This document shows positions 45,668 to 56,297 of a stretch of 64,000 bases of DNA, one piece after another. Both the position numbers and the translations under genes were made by a program. The stretch is from Heterostelium album PN500 (taxonomy: Eukaryota; Evosea; Eumycetozoa; Acytosteliales; Acytosteliaceae), in NCBI RefSeq assembly GCF_000004825.1, contig NW_008805085.1, forward strand, positions 868,001 through 932,000, written 5' to 3'. How positions within the stretch are numbered: position 1 is the first letter of the stretch; every line of letters starts with the position of its first letter. The notes under the pieces were generated by a model that saw only the letters and a program-made list of their open reading frames with translations, did no database searches and was not told the DNA's origin.

Positions 45668-47090
45668 TCAATCCATTTTTTTAGAAGTAAATAAATTGGA
45701 TGTATTTCCAAGGTTGGTTATCGAATCAACACAATCAGTTGGTATGTAAATGGAGGTTACAAATACTTTCTTTTGATTTATATGTTCAAAAGTAATCATA
45801 TTTATATTTCCGTACTGTGCGATGCATGGACATTTCAATTGCTTTGGCTTAGCAGTTCCATAGCTGATCGTGTCATAGTCGAATCCTGTCCAGCTGCTGG
45901 CTCTGCAAGCAATAGGATTAGCTTTACCATTTCCAAATTGATGGGGATTCTGTTTGTAGTGCTGAGCGTAGTGCATCCATGTTGTTTCTTTTTTCATTCC
46001 GTCTAATGATAGCTTTGCTAGACACTCTCTATTGGCAATGGCCAGCTCCAAGATCGATTTGTTTCTCATATCCCTGACCTTGACGATGAAACAGTCACCA
46101 TAGACTATATTACCAATGGATTCTTCACCCAAATTACTTAGCTTTCTCATATTACAATTGTATTTAAGGCAAAAGTCATCGTCGTCACCGTATGATGGAT
46201 TGAATGAGTACATTTTCAACAATACACCATGAATGATATCGTTTGTCGACAAATATTTATCGGTCTGTTTCTTCAATTTGTCAAACTCCTCCGTATTAAA
46301 ATAAATATCAAGTACTAGACTTTCCAAAGGAGTTGAAGATGCTTGATCGTTTGCTGCTGTTGCATTCTTATAATAATATCCAAGTTCCTCTCCCAATGTT
46401 TTGAACTGTTCGATGGAATCCACTTGATAATCCTTTGAAACCAAGAAATCCAAACTAACAAGTTCAGGCTTCTTCAGTTTCATCTTATCCTTTCCATAGG
46501 TATAGATATGTGATTGATACTTTAGGAAATAAAAGATACTCGATTGATCAAAGTATGCATGATTGAAATAGTAGCCAATGAGGAAACCATCCTTTGCACG
46601 TGAAAGCTTGAATGAGACAATCGGTAGTCCATCAACGGTCGGAGCGAATCCAAACATTCTTTGATCGATATTCTTTGTTGGTAGATAATCGTTGATAGAA
46701 AAGACCGATTCGTTTAATCTCTCTTCGATCTGAAGTGTAACTACATTCTTACTGGTTGCAGGTGATGGATACTTTGCGATATTGTTATCAAGATCCAAAT
46801 CTACAAACATAAAGTCACAATCTGCCAATGCTTCGCTCATTGCCTCTAGGAAACGGTCGACATCGACAGATTCACCTTCGAAATACATTCCACCTCTTGT
46901 GTAATATACAGCAAAAAAATACTCTATTCCATTTAACTTGTGTTCATAACTTTGACCCGAAGGTTTAAATGTAACAATCGAATCTTCTTTATTAAATGTA
47001 AAAAGTGTATTATCTAAAAATGATTTTAAATATTAATATGGAAATAAATAAATAAACCATTTATTTGTTCAAATACATACTTGTGTCCAT
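45668..47090 (-). CDS. BAHD-like acyltransferase
   Basis: Two exons: 47090-47081, only 10 nt (ATG GAC ACA A), then 47013-45668; 451 residues. BAHD-type acyl-CoA-dependent transferases acylate alcohols or amines of specialised metabolites. The catalytic HxxxD is present as YYFNHAYFDQS at about residue 155, and the second family block, DFGWG, appears in altered form in FDYDTISYGTAKP near residue 390. Other family traits are AVYYTRGGMYFEG near the N terminus, where plants have their beta-strand 'LPxxPFYPxAGR' region, and NDIIHGVLLKMYSF matching the 'TxFxxLxAxxW' helix. Such genes occur in plants, fungi and dictyostelids; the acceptor is unknown. An ATG in exon 2 would give a shorter protein lacking the first strand, so the spliced start is preferred. 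Confidence 0.85.
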
Positions 47091-47204
47091 TGTGATCGAA
47101 TTTACTTTGGCAAAAGAAATTTTGAAAATGAACAAAAATCAAATTTTTTAAAAGATGAGAAATTTTAGGAAAAATCGCAGATTTGTCAATAAATACTGTA
47201 TAAA

Positions 47205-48230
47205 TTAGTAAATAGATTTAAATTGTTTGAAGAATTTAAAAAAGTAATTCTTTGTTCTACTTAAAAAAAATTGAAAGAGATTCCCTTTCTTTGAAGAGAA
47301 AAATTTACCGTCTAGATATAAAGAGATAAGATACAATTTGTATGATTGTTTTAACAATTCCAATCTTCCATTTCTAACAGCAAGATTCATTACCGCTTCT
47401 GTAACTCCAAAGGTTGTTATACGTAGTAGCATTTTCATAAGCTCCACACTACATTGTAAGCAGCATACTCAAGTGACTTGTAAGAGAATCCTTCCGATCT
47501 ATTGGCAATTAACCAATTTACAATATCTAGTTACTCCATTTTATTGGCAGAGTCAAACGCTTGATTGGTACAACCTTCATTCCTATTTCGATGTAGAAAT
47601 ACCATCGTTTTGAAATGGCCATTGGCCGCGACAAGATCCATTGCGCGAAAGGTCGCTCCTTCAGTTCTATTAAAGAGTAAATATCTAACAATATCCAACC
47701 GCCCAAGTTTAGCAACCAGATCCAAAGCACTAGCATCAGTCGTACATGTAGTATTATTATTTGTCCATTTCAACAAATCCAAGTTGCATTCTCCGCCACT
47801 TCAACGATTGCTTTCGGCGAGTAGAAAAGATTCTTACCTATCGATGAAACCAATAGTTTAAATATGTCAAACCGATCCTTCCTTATGGCGAGCAGTATAA
47901 GATCTCTAGTGTTGGTAAGACCTAATTGAATACACTGTAGTACTAGATATTCGAGTACATGAAGATGTCCAGCTACCACTGCCTTCTATACATTGTTAGA
48001 TAGCACTTTTCTCGGATCGACCAATTTGCATCGAGCCATTTGATGATCCCGATATTTCCTACAAAACGGCAGTATCAAATATATTATTTTTTGCCTCTAA
48101 ATATGGTTTTGCTCCACTCAATTCAAATTTACCAGCCAAATACTTTAGTAGTTCTAAATTCTCTGAGAAAATAGATTCTACCATCGCAGTGTAGAACGAC
48201 CAAGATTCTTAACATCATTTTAAGTTCTTA
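47205..48230 (-). pseudogene. Decayed ankyrin-type repeat gene
   Basis: Same family as the gene at 31394-32911, on the same strand. Readable pieces in changing frames, in gene order: VESIFSENLELLKYLAGKFE, VAGHLHVLEYLVLQ, DRFDIFKLLVSS, LDIVRYLLFNRTEGATFRAM, GHFKTMVFLHRNRNEGCTNQA, NWLIANRSEGFSYK and VRNGRLELLKQ. At least three frame changes or stops interrupt it (near 48060, 47985 and 47785-47810), and a TAA occurs at about 47531. I therefore call it a pseudogene. Sequence error could account for some but probably not all. No intact promoter-proximal exon is apparent. Confidence 0.8.
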
Positions 48231-48473
48231 ATTGAAGAGATATTTAGAGTATGATTATTATTATAAGATTTAGTATTGTTATTATTATTTATAACTAATT
48301 AACTTTATTTAAATAGATATCGAAAATCAAATTATGAAGAAAGCATATATATAAATCAAATATTTGAAGGTGATTTATCACAGACATCGGTGATTTTGAT
48401 AAACAGGGAAATATCTAGTCAGTAAAGACACACAATGAAAAGTTTGTAAATATAATACTACCGGTCAAAGGCT

Positions 48474-48743
48474 TCATTTCTTTCGTTGAATGTCTATCAG
48501 CACAATATCGAGGTGTTTGGCAATAATTCTTTTGAGACTATCATCACGTTTGAGAATATGCCCGATACCTTTATCATATTATATATACAAAATTGTATCG
48601 AAAAATCAAAGTAGACACTTACAAATAAATCTATCGAAATAATTTTGTTTAATTTTCAAAGGATAGATTCTCCACTGTATATACTTACTTTTTTTGAAAT
48701 GTAATATGTTTTTTGTAATCTCCTTTGGATCATGCATTAGCAT
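48474..48743 (-). CDS. Possible small two-exon gene (71 residues)
   Basis: Exons 48743-48623 and 48568-48474 join in phase across a GTAAGTG...AAAG intron. The product starts MLMHDPKEITKNIL, is Lys/Ile-rich (KQNYFDRFI, IIAKHLDIVLID) and is not recognised. It lies upstream of the ankyrin pseudogene on the same strand and could be a remnant of its 5' exons, although it does not resemble the N terminus of the intact copy. Weak support: short and A+T-rich. Confidence 0.3.
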
Positions 48744-48936
48744 TAGTAAATATTATCTAAAAGTAAATATATGGAATTCCAGGTTTAAAGATATAATTTA
48801 AGATTAATGGGATTAAATATTATTTTTTTGAATTAAAATAATGTAAAAATGGTGGAATATTTAAAAAACAAGATACCTTTGACTTTATTCTCATTTTTTT
48901 TTGAATCTAATCATTTTTTTTTTATTAACAAAAGTA

Positions 48937-49330
48937 TTAAAGATCTACACCTAAATCTACATTCAAAGCTGGTGGATGACATGTACTATTTCCTGGTCTT
49001 TCACAAGTTAGTCCTTTATCATTCCATTCTAAATCAACTGCACATGGCATTACATATAACAGTCCTCCATCATTACATTGAATAAAAGTGTTACAATTAT
49101 CTGGATCCGGTTTCATACAATGACGAGGACCGGGGCAACCTTTTGCTACTTCGTCACAATCACAACGAGGATCACATCCCTGAGAATTTACTAAAAGTTG
49201 AATTATTTAATTATAATTTTAAATTTTGGTTCATTAAAATGGTTAACTTTAAAAGTTGATTTCAATTTCAATATTTACCAAAAATAACTATTGTAAAAAA
49301 TAAAAATAATAAAACTATCTTTGCTGTCAT
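48937..49330 (-). CDS. Small secreted Cys-rich protein with chitin-binding type-2-like fold
   Basis: Two exons, 49330-49279 and 49190-48937; 101 residues. Exon 1 is a signal peptide (KIVLLFLFFTIVIFG). The mature part has Cys-rich QGCDPRCDCDEVAKGCPG, then a module C-x6-C-x5-C-x12-C-x12-C-x7-C with DPDNCNTFIQCNDGG, MPCAVDLEWNDKGLTC and ERPGNSTC. The spacing and the aromatic/'W-N-x-x-x-x-x-C' signature match peritrophin-A/CBM14 chitin-binding domains, which bind chitin or related GlcNAc polymers. Secretion and binding to cell-wall, sheath or bacterial glycans are inferred. No other gene on this strand overlaps; the opposite-strand open frame is its shadow. The domain is shorter than animal tandem-repeat peritrophins but complete. 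Confidence 0.75.
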
Positions 49331-49822
49331 TTTTAAAAAGAAATATTTTTAGTAATCTAATTGATACTATTAAAGTGAAATACTTTAAAATGATTTAATC
49401 TAGAATGAATTATATTTATATTTGTGTAATTTCATTTTATCCTCCCCCAAAAAATGAAAAAATTTTGCGAGAATACAAAAAAAACCCAACCTATAAAATG
49501 AAAGAACACAAATATATAATATGAAGAGATCTAAATCGGTTGTAAATCAAAATAAATAAATCTTTTTGTATAGTAGGAAAAGTCATTTTTTAAAAACTTT
49601 TATTCCAAATTACAAAATGGTGACCCTTCAAATGAGAAATCCAAATATAAATATATCTTTTTGTGTTGTAAATAAAGTGAGTTTTTACCACTTTTATTCC
49701 AATTTACAAAAAGTAGCCCTGCAAATTGAATAAGACAATTATACACAACAATTTTTTTTTTGCTCCAATTGTGAAATCGATATGTAAAAAAAAAAAAGTG
49801 AAAAAAAAAATAAAAAAAATCG
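49331..49822. other. A+T-rich flank with a 95-bp imperfect tandem repeat
   Basis: Two related units starting TCTTTTTGT at 49561 and 49656, each with CTTTTATTCCAA(A/T)TTACAAA and ending CCCT(T/G)CAAAT. No gene. See the adjacent element. Confidence 0.6.
49561..49727. repeat. Degenerate 95-bp direct repeat, two copies
   Basis: Copy 1 is 49561-49633 and copy 2 is 49656-49727; the period is 95 bp. Identity is patchy but colinear across the shared blocks TCTTTTTGT, ACTTTTATTCCAA, TTACAAAA and CAAAT. It may be subterminal repeats of the element to the right. Confidence 0.65.
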
Positions 49823-51067
49823 TCACACTATTTTTGATTTAATAAAAACCATTTCACATTTGGAGCAAAAAAAATTGGTCATAGATTGTTTATTGTTTAA
49901 ATTGGTAATAGTCATTATAAAGTAATAATTTGTCAAATGTGAATCTGAGAATGATCTATGCGGGGATGAGGGCATGCAGGTTGAAATAGATAAGAGCGAA
50001 CCAACTAAAGAGAATAAACTAAAGATAGAGAAAAATAAGTCTAAGAAAAGGAAAGCCAAAGAGTTAGAAACAATATTAATAGATGCACAAGAAAAATATG
50101 TTAATAGTGACTTACCTCCGTTTGAAAAAAGGGCAGTTCGATTTTGTCTTGAAAATAGTCTGTAGAATTGATCTGTAATGTGCATTCTATCTTGTTCAAA
50201 CAACTTTTTGTAGTCTGCACTCGATCGATTCCTTGGTACCAAGTAAATACATGTCTCGTAATGACCAAGCAACCTCTCTTTGCCTGACATGGGTTTCTTG
50301 CAGTGTTTACAAGTATATATGGTTTTATCTTTGCCACTTCTGGATGGCTTCTCACAAGTGTGAATCCCACCCTCTTGAAATGACAACCTGACTGGCAATG
50401 ATGGTTTGTCTTTTCGTGCTTCTCCACCCTGGATTTAAATTTATTCTCGTAAAGAGAAGGACAAAATGCATGCCTGCACTTCTGTTCAGTAAAGTTTTTA
50501 ATCGTGTGTTGACGGACAAAAGAAGTCTCTCAGAGAACACTGCAACTTCCTGGATCTTCAAAGTACAGTTGATTGCAAAGTTTGAGAAATTCAAACAGCT
50601 AAACTTGTTTGAAAGTAAAGATGGAAAGGAGTGCTATGGAGTTTACATTGATCATATTAAAGAGGTACAGGAAATGGTAGCTAAATATTTGAAAGATAAT
50701 CCTAAAGTAAGTAAACGGTGAAGATAAACATTGTATCAAATGTATGTATTCCTATTATTGTTTCTCTTGCGTCGCGGAAACGATTTGTACTGTGATACAA
50801 CTAAGGATGGAGTCAATCATTGGATATTGGTAGTGTTGAACAAGACAAGCAACGACGACAAACAATACATGTTGAATTTATATTGTAGCTTGCATCTCGA
50901 AAGCTACAATATTATTAAAGACAATGTTAAGAAGTACTTACTTTTCTGAAGTGTATGGAGTGAAGAAATGGTGAAAAACTTTGTCAAACAAACAGATGGA
51001 GTCAGTTGTGGTGTATATACATGCTTGTTTATTGATAAAATAATAGATAAAAAAAACTGTTGTGTAT
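49741..51067. mobile_element. Broken element with Ulp1-like (C48) protease and zinc-finger fragments
   Basis: A degenerate element, about 1.3 kb. The + strand part from 50398 encodes a C48/Ulp1-type cysteine peptidase fold in pieces: NHWILVVLNKT gives the catalytic His region and QTDGVSCGVYTC the Gln and Cys region. The minus-strand part (about 50490-50120) encodes zinc-finger pieces (KCRHAFC...HEKTNH and TCKHCKKPMSGKERLLGHYETC). A 10-bp inverted repeat, ATACACAACA at 49741-49750 and TGTTGTGTAT at 51058-51067, may mark its termini. It is clearly not whole, with several breaks. Ulp1-like proteases are carried by several eukaryotic DNA transposon groups; the exact superfamily cannot be assigned, as no transposase is visible. 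It is old enough that no frame is intact. Confidence 0.5.
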
Positions 51068-51085
51068 ATACTTTTTTAATTTGAA

Positions 51086-51516
51086 AGAATAAAAAATAAA
51101 TTTATCACTTTTCATCTATTTCTTCTAATTTTATGTAATGATATTTTTTCCAAACATACTTAGAAACTTTCAAAAAAACAACTTCCAAATAGTTTATAAA
51201 GATAACCATTAACTGTGTAAAATTAAAGTATTGAATTATTATATAAATAAAAACAAACAATAAAGTATTTTATTTTCTTAAATAATAAAAGTAAAAATTC
51301 AAGATAAATAAATATTAGAGAAGCATGATCTTTACAATTATTTTGAAACAATTTTTTTTTATTCTTCATTTTATTTGTTTTTTGCTTTTGATTATTTTAT
51401 TTAATATTCTGAAATTGTAAAGTTCCCTAACCCCATTGAATCTAATTTAATTGATATTCGGTTAGTATTACTTCCTTTACAATATATGACAATTGTAAAT
51501 CTAGTTCTTCTTAATC
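51086..51516. other. Intergenic A+T-rich region
   Basis: Homopolymer-rich DNA right of the broken element. No gene seen. Confidence 0.45.
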
Positions 51517-51693
51517 TTAACAGGCTGGATCCATATCATCGAATTTTCCTTTTATTCCATAAAAGTATTCATTTGGAGAATGATTACCTCCTCTACTGAT
51601 AGGGTTTGAACCAAACTTTGGTTTCTTTAAAGTTTGTTGGTGCAAAATTCTTTGCAACTGTATAAAATATATTAGAGATATTATGGAATTCAT
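51517..51693 (-). CDS. Possible small protein (58 residues)
   Basis: An open frame of 59 codons including the stop. Its second half has normal coding composition (LKKPKFGSNPISRGG, YFYGIKGKFDDMDPAC). A TTTTATACAG acceptor stands in the middle of the frame, so the real gene may instead be a last exon beginning at LQRILHQQ and joined to an upstream exon I cannot locate. The family is not recognised. It lies 146 bp downstream of METTL25 on the same strand. Confidence 0.4.
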   Translation of the reverse strand: MNSIISLIYFIQLQRILHQQTLKKPKFGSNPISRGGNHSPNEYFYGIKGKFDDMDPAC

Positions 51694-51839
51694 AGAAAGA
51701 TTATTGTCAGAGAAAGATATAATAAAATATTTTAAATTCTATTAATTTAATATTTTTCTAAAGTTTTAATGACTTTACTAAAACAAACTATATCCTTGAA
51801 AAAGATAGATATAATAAAGGTTTATAACAATTTATATTA

Positions 51840-52908
51840 TTATTTCTTTATTTCTTTATAACTAAAGATTGCAAAATTCCTTGGTGATATTGTATCTTTG
51901 AATATTGGAATAATATAGGAGTGCAGTTGTTGATTGGGGTATGTTGTTGAGTTATCATTGAGATAAAGCCATCTATCCATTATAATAATCGACTCTAGTA
52001 TCGGTGCCAATAAACCTCTGAGAAGTAAGAATATATTGATCTTTTGTTGGTCTCCTTGGAATTCATTGTACGTCTGAATAATCTGTTCCAGAGGTGGAAT
52101 ATCACCTAATATCTTTGTATTCTCTTGTTGTTGCTGCTGCTGTTTAGATTGTTGTTGTGAATGCATTCTTTTCAGTGCAGTCTTGGCATATTGCTCAAAG
52201 GTCGATGCATTGGCACGCGATATACATCGAATCGTATAGTTGTGAGGACGGTCGTTATTGTATCGCCGCAGTGCAGTCTCGACGATGACACGATAGAAAT
52301 GTACTCGCATACTATATTTAAATTCATCGACGTCGTCATTCGATATTCCATAGGAGGAGTCGGCAGCTTCGCAACTTAGCTTGAGAGCAGCAGGACCTAG
52401 AGCAACTCCAAACTTCTTTCCACAATCTGATTGATATCTATACAATGATTGGTTATCGTTATCATTATCGTTATTATTATTATCATCGCTTGTTGTTGTT
52501 GTTGTTGCTGATGTTGTAGGTATTCTGTAATAACAACAACCAACATCAACTATACTATTGATTCGATTGCATTGTACATAGTTTGAGAGCATAGTGGATG
52601 CCAACGCGCCACATGTATGTAAACCAATCATCATGATAGATTCGTATCTCTTTGAGGCATCGTGCTTCACCAGCAGATCAATGAAATCGTCGTTCTTCAT
52701 ATCTGGCGATATCATAGCAACACACATATTCGGTCCTGAAACATCGATTGTCTCCAACAACTTCTTTCTCTTTTCCGCCAGCTCTTGTTTCTTTTGTTTT
52801 GCCAGTTTACTTTGTTCCTCTTCGCTTAGCTTCTTTTTATTCTTTTTTGGTAGTTCTTCTTCTTGTTTTTGCTCTTGTCCTTGTTCTTCTTCTTCTTGTT
52901 GTTGTTGC

Positions 52909-52955
<47 letters not shown>

Positions 52956-53657
52956 CTGTTTAGCTGGTTGTTTCTCCATCTTTAATAGTATTGATACTCT
53001 TTCCTTTTCTATTTGATTTTGTCTTTTGATTGCACCGTCAATGAATGACTCTGAGCAATCAACAGCACTAAGACTGTAGTTGTATTGATGTGAGAGTACC
53101 TGTGTGAGATAACCTTCGCCAGAACCGATATCGACGATTTCATCGGGTTTCAAAACGGTTGCAATATCATTGATAATCTCTGACATTCTTTGTATCTCGT
53201 GTATCTTCTTGTCGGACATCTTCAACTTGAGCGAAGGCAATGAGAACGGCTGCATCTTCCATTGATCGTCGGGTCGTCTCACCGACTTTGGCATCCAGAG
53301 TGACACGGCATCATTGATAAACTCTCTCAACGACAGTGGCCAATTCTCTTTACACACAGCACCGGTGGTGAATCGCAAACACTCGGTATCATTCATTGAG
53401 AGCAACGCCTCTTCCCATTCAGTGGGGACCATCGACCAAACATTCTTCAAATAGAAATCTATAGTTCTCTCACTATACAACCATTTATATTTATCAACGA
53501 ATAAACATAATTCTTTGAAATATATTTCTTCTAAACTATCAACATTTTCATTACAACCATTACTACTATTATTATTATTACTATTCTTAAATTTATTTGG
53601 AGTATTCCATTTTAGAGTGTTATCACCACCCAAATACTCTCTTATTAATTGCTCCAT
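51840..53657 (-). CDS. mettl25: METTL25-family methyltransferase-like protein
   Basis: A single exon of 605 residues. Rossmann-type SAM-dependent methyltransferase of the METTL25/RRNAD1 family; substrate uncertain. The N-terminal domain (FVDKYKWLYSERTIDFYLKN, VPTEWEEALLS) and PQ-type linker KLKMSDKKIHEIQRMS are followed by SAM motif I, VDIGSGEGYLTQVLSH, at about residue 175 and SAVDCSESFIDGAIKR. A poly-Gln/Glu insertion (about residues 232-270) then splits the fold before NMCVAMISPDMKNDDFIDLL and MMIGLHTCGALASTML, the family's characteristic 'GLHxCGxL' block, and VGCCYY. The C-terminal part includes RALRRY-like helices and ends with a helical tail. The ATG giving MEQLIREYLGG is chosen; the in-frame upstream extension lacks ATG. 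It starts 177 bp from dgkA on the opposite strand. Confidence 0.9.
52896..52953. repeat. (GTT)n repeat encoding poly-Gln in METTL25
   Basis: A near-perfect GTT array (CAA on the coding strand) with one GCT, inserted between SAM motif I and the following core strands of the methyltransferase. Confidence 0.92.
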
Positions 53658-53834
53658 TTTGCAAGCAAAAAATGAAAAAAAAATTAAAACCACACAGATG
53701 TTTGTAAACAACTTTAACGACTTTTGTCAGAAATTAACACCTTTTTTGTTTTATTTTTTTAATTTTGTTTTTACAACAAAGAGGTGCCCATATAATATTT
53801 TTTCAAAGAAGTTGGGGAAAAAAAAACAAAAGGT
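53658..53834. promoter_or_regulatory. Compact bidirectional promoter, METTL25 / dgkA
   Basis: Only 177 bp separate the two start codons on opposite strands. T-runs (53740-53780) and an A-run before the dgkA ATG resemble dictyostelid core promoter oligo-dT/dA elements. Nothing else is seen. Confidence 0.6.
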
Positions 53835-56297
53835 ATGATAAATCAATCATACTTACCAATACCTACACAACAAAATATCTGTAACAATAATAATATATTA
53901 TATAATAGTATGGATGATATTACTACTACAAAAACAAGTAACAATAATAATAATAACAATGAAACAAATACCGATATTATAAATAACAATGGATTTGATC
54001 ATTCCTTTATTGTACATAATTGGAAATTAAAAGTATTTACAACACTTGTATGTATTATATTATATTATATTATACTATATCTTTGTTTAAACTATAATAA
54101 CTATATTAATATTTATATATATATATTAGACATTTTGTGATCATTGTGGGGGATTGATATTCTCTTTGATGTGTCAACAAGGATATCAATGTCAGACATG
54201 CAATTTCAGTTCACATTCAAAGTGTGCATCGTTGGTTACTTCAAAGTGTCGCGACGATCAGAATGATAACGATGATCATGGGATGCTACACTCACCGGAG
54301 ATCGATAGAAAAGCACTACACACTAAACCAGCATCACACAGATTCCATGTGGCTTCTAAATCGATTCGAAAGTTCTGTAACTACTGTAGAGACACTACAT
54401 TCACTATTAGCAATCAGTGCTATGCTTGCAGTGACTGTAGGTACGTTGCACACGACGTCTGTCGTGAGAAGGCACCGCACAACTGCAGAGTGACCTATCA
54501 TCGCACCATCCAGTGTGACACGACCACCAATCTCTCGGCGGATGGCGTGCGATACGACCGACACCACTGGATCGAAGGCAATCTCAAAGAGATCAAACCG
54601 TGTCTGCACTGCAAGCAGAAGGTGGACGTTGCGTTCTCGCTGGCGCACTACCGTTGCGCTTGGTGTCACCAACATGCACACAGCGAATGCGCTGACAAAC
54701 ACTCGATTCACTGTGATTTCGGTGAGTTGGCAGACATGATACTTCCACCATCCTGTGTCTCATTACTTCCTTCTTCCAACAACAACAACAACAACAACAA
54801 TAATAATAATAATGAAGAAGATATTGGTGCAAGTACAACTCACACTAGCAATAACAACAAACAGAATTTAGTAAATTGGAGATTGGAATCACCTATTCCT
54901 TCTAAACTATTGATGATATTCATCAACTCAAAGAGTGGTGGTCAAATGGGAACTAAATTCCTCAAGAAATTCTCGTCGATTGTCAACCCATTGCAAATTA
55001 TCGATTTAATACACCATGGTCCCGATCATGGAGTACAAATCATACAACGATACCTCGAAGAGAATCCAGGTGATGTAGAAAGATTTAGATTACTTGTGTG
55101 TGGTGGTGATGGAACCGTTGGTTGGGTACTCCAGATTCTCAAGAAATACAACCTTCCACCCATTCCAATCGCCATCATTCCACTTGGCACTGGAAACGAC
55201 ATGTCCAGATCACTTGGCTGGGGACCAGGTTACAACAATGAAAATCTAAAACTAATTTTAAAATCAATATCTGAAGCGAAACTAACTCATTTAGATACGT
55301 AAGTTTTAATACTTTTTGATAATAATAATAATATGAAATGGAAATATGACTAATTTTGCTTTAATCTCTTTTTTTATAAAGATTCACTGTAAATATTAAA
55401 CAAGATATGAAAGGAATCAATACAATTGTAATGAATAATTATTTTAGTATTGGTTTAGATGCGAATATTGCTTTGGGTTTCCACGAAGCAAGGAATGCAA
55501 ATCCACATCTATTCACTGGAAGAACTATTAATAAGATTTGGTATGGTAAGATCGGTTTGGAGGAATTTGTTACGCGAAGTTTCCCTTCGATGTCTGAGAT
55601 CTTGGAGATTACCATCGATGGCCAACCACTGAAGCTGGAGAAATCGATCGAAGGAATCATGATCATCAATGTAAATAACTATGCCGGTGGTGTTCGATTG
55701 TGGAAGAAATCATCCAGTAAATTCAAAGCTCAAAAGATTGACGATGGCGTGCTCGAGTTGGTTGGTGTCACTGGTGTGCCGCACTTGGGTTCGATCATCA
55801 GTGGCGTAGCTTCACCACTGAAATTGGCACAGGGCTCGCATATCCTCATCAAACATAGAACCAAGAAGCAACCGACTACCGCCGTTCAGGTTGACGGTGA
55901 ACCATTTAGCGTGGAGTCCTGCGAGATTGAAATTAAATTCGAAAGAAAGGTACTGATGTTGGCACAAAAAGATTACAAAACGAAATCATCAGAGTTTGAT
56001 CCAGTTTTAATTCCAAACGTTGGAATATCGACGTCTCCAAACACCATCTCCAATATATCATCATCAACAACAACAACAGCAACAACTACAACAACAAATA
56101 CTACCTTTTTACCATCACCAGACATTTTAAATACACCTTCATCAGTAATGACATCTCCTGAAACAACGACAATTACAACAACAGAGACAGAGACATCACC
56201 AACAAACACAAACGAAAATGAAAACAAAGAGAAAATGGAAATTATCAAAATAACGAATTCTGATGATGACGAAATGGATGGAACTCAATTAAACTAG
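53835..56297 (+). CDS. dgkA: Diacylglycerol kinase with three C1 domains
   Basis: Three exons: 53835-54047, 54130-55298 and 55382-56297; 765 residues. Phosphorylates diacylglycerol to phosphatidic acid at membranes, ending DAG signals. After an Asn-rich leader, three C1 zinc domains follow: HNWKLKVFTTLTFCDHCGG (residue about 61, intron within the domain), HRFHVASKSIRKFCNYC, and HHWIEGNLKEIKPCLHC. After an Asn run comes the catalytic domain: MIFINSKSGGQMGTKFL, LLVCGGDGTVGWVLQIL (ATP-binding GGDG) and IAIIPLGTGNDMSRSLGWG. The DAGK accessory domain is in exon 3 (NYFSIGLDANIALGFHEAR, NVNNYAGGVRLW, VQVDGEPF). The C terminus is Thr-rich low complexity. All core motifs are intact. The layout matches D. 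discoideum DgkA, an orthology inferred from memory. Confidence 0.95.

Noticed and set aside
48849-49085. + strand open frame of 78 codons
   Set aside because: Shadow of the chitin-binding-like gene on the minus strand.
53658-53711. N-terminal extension of METTL25
   Set aside because: Begins with TTG, not ATG; the ATG at 53657 starts a family-like sequence.
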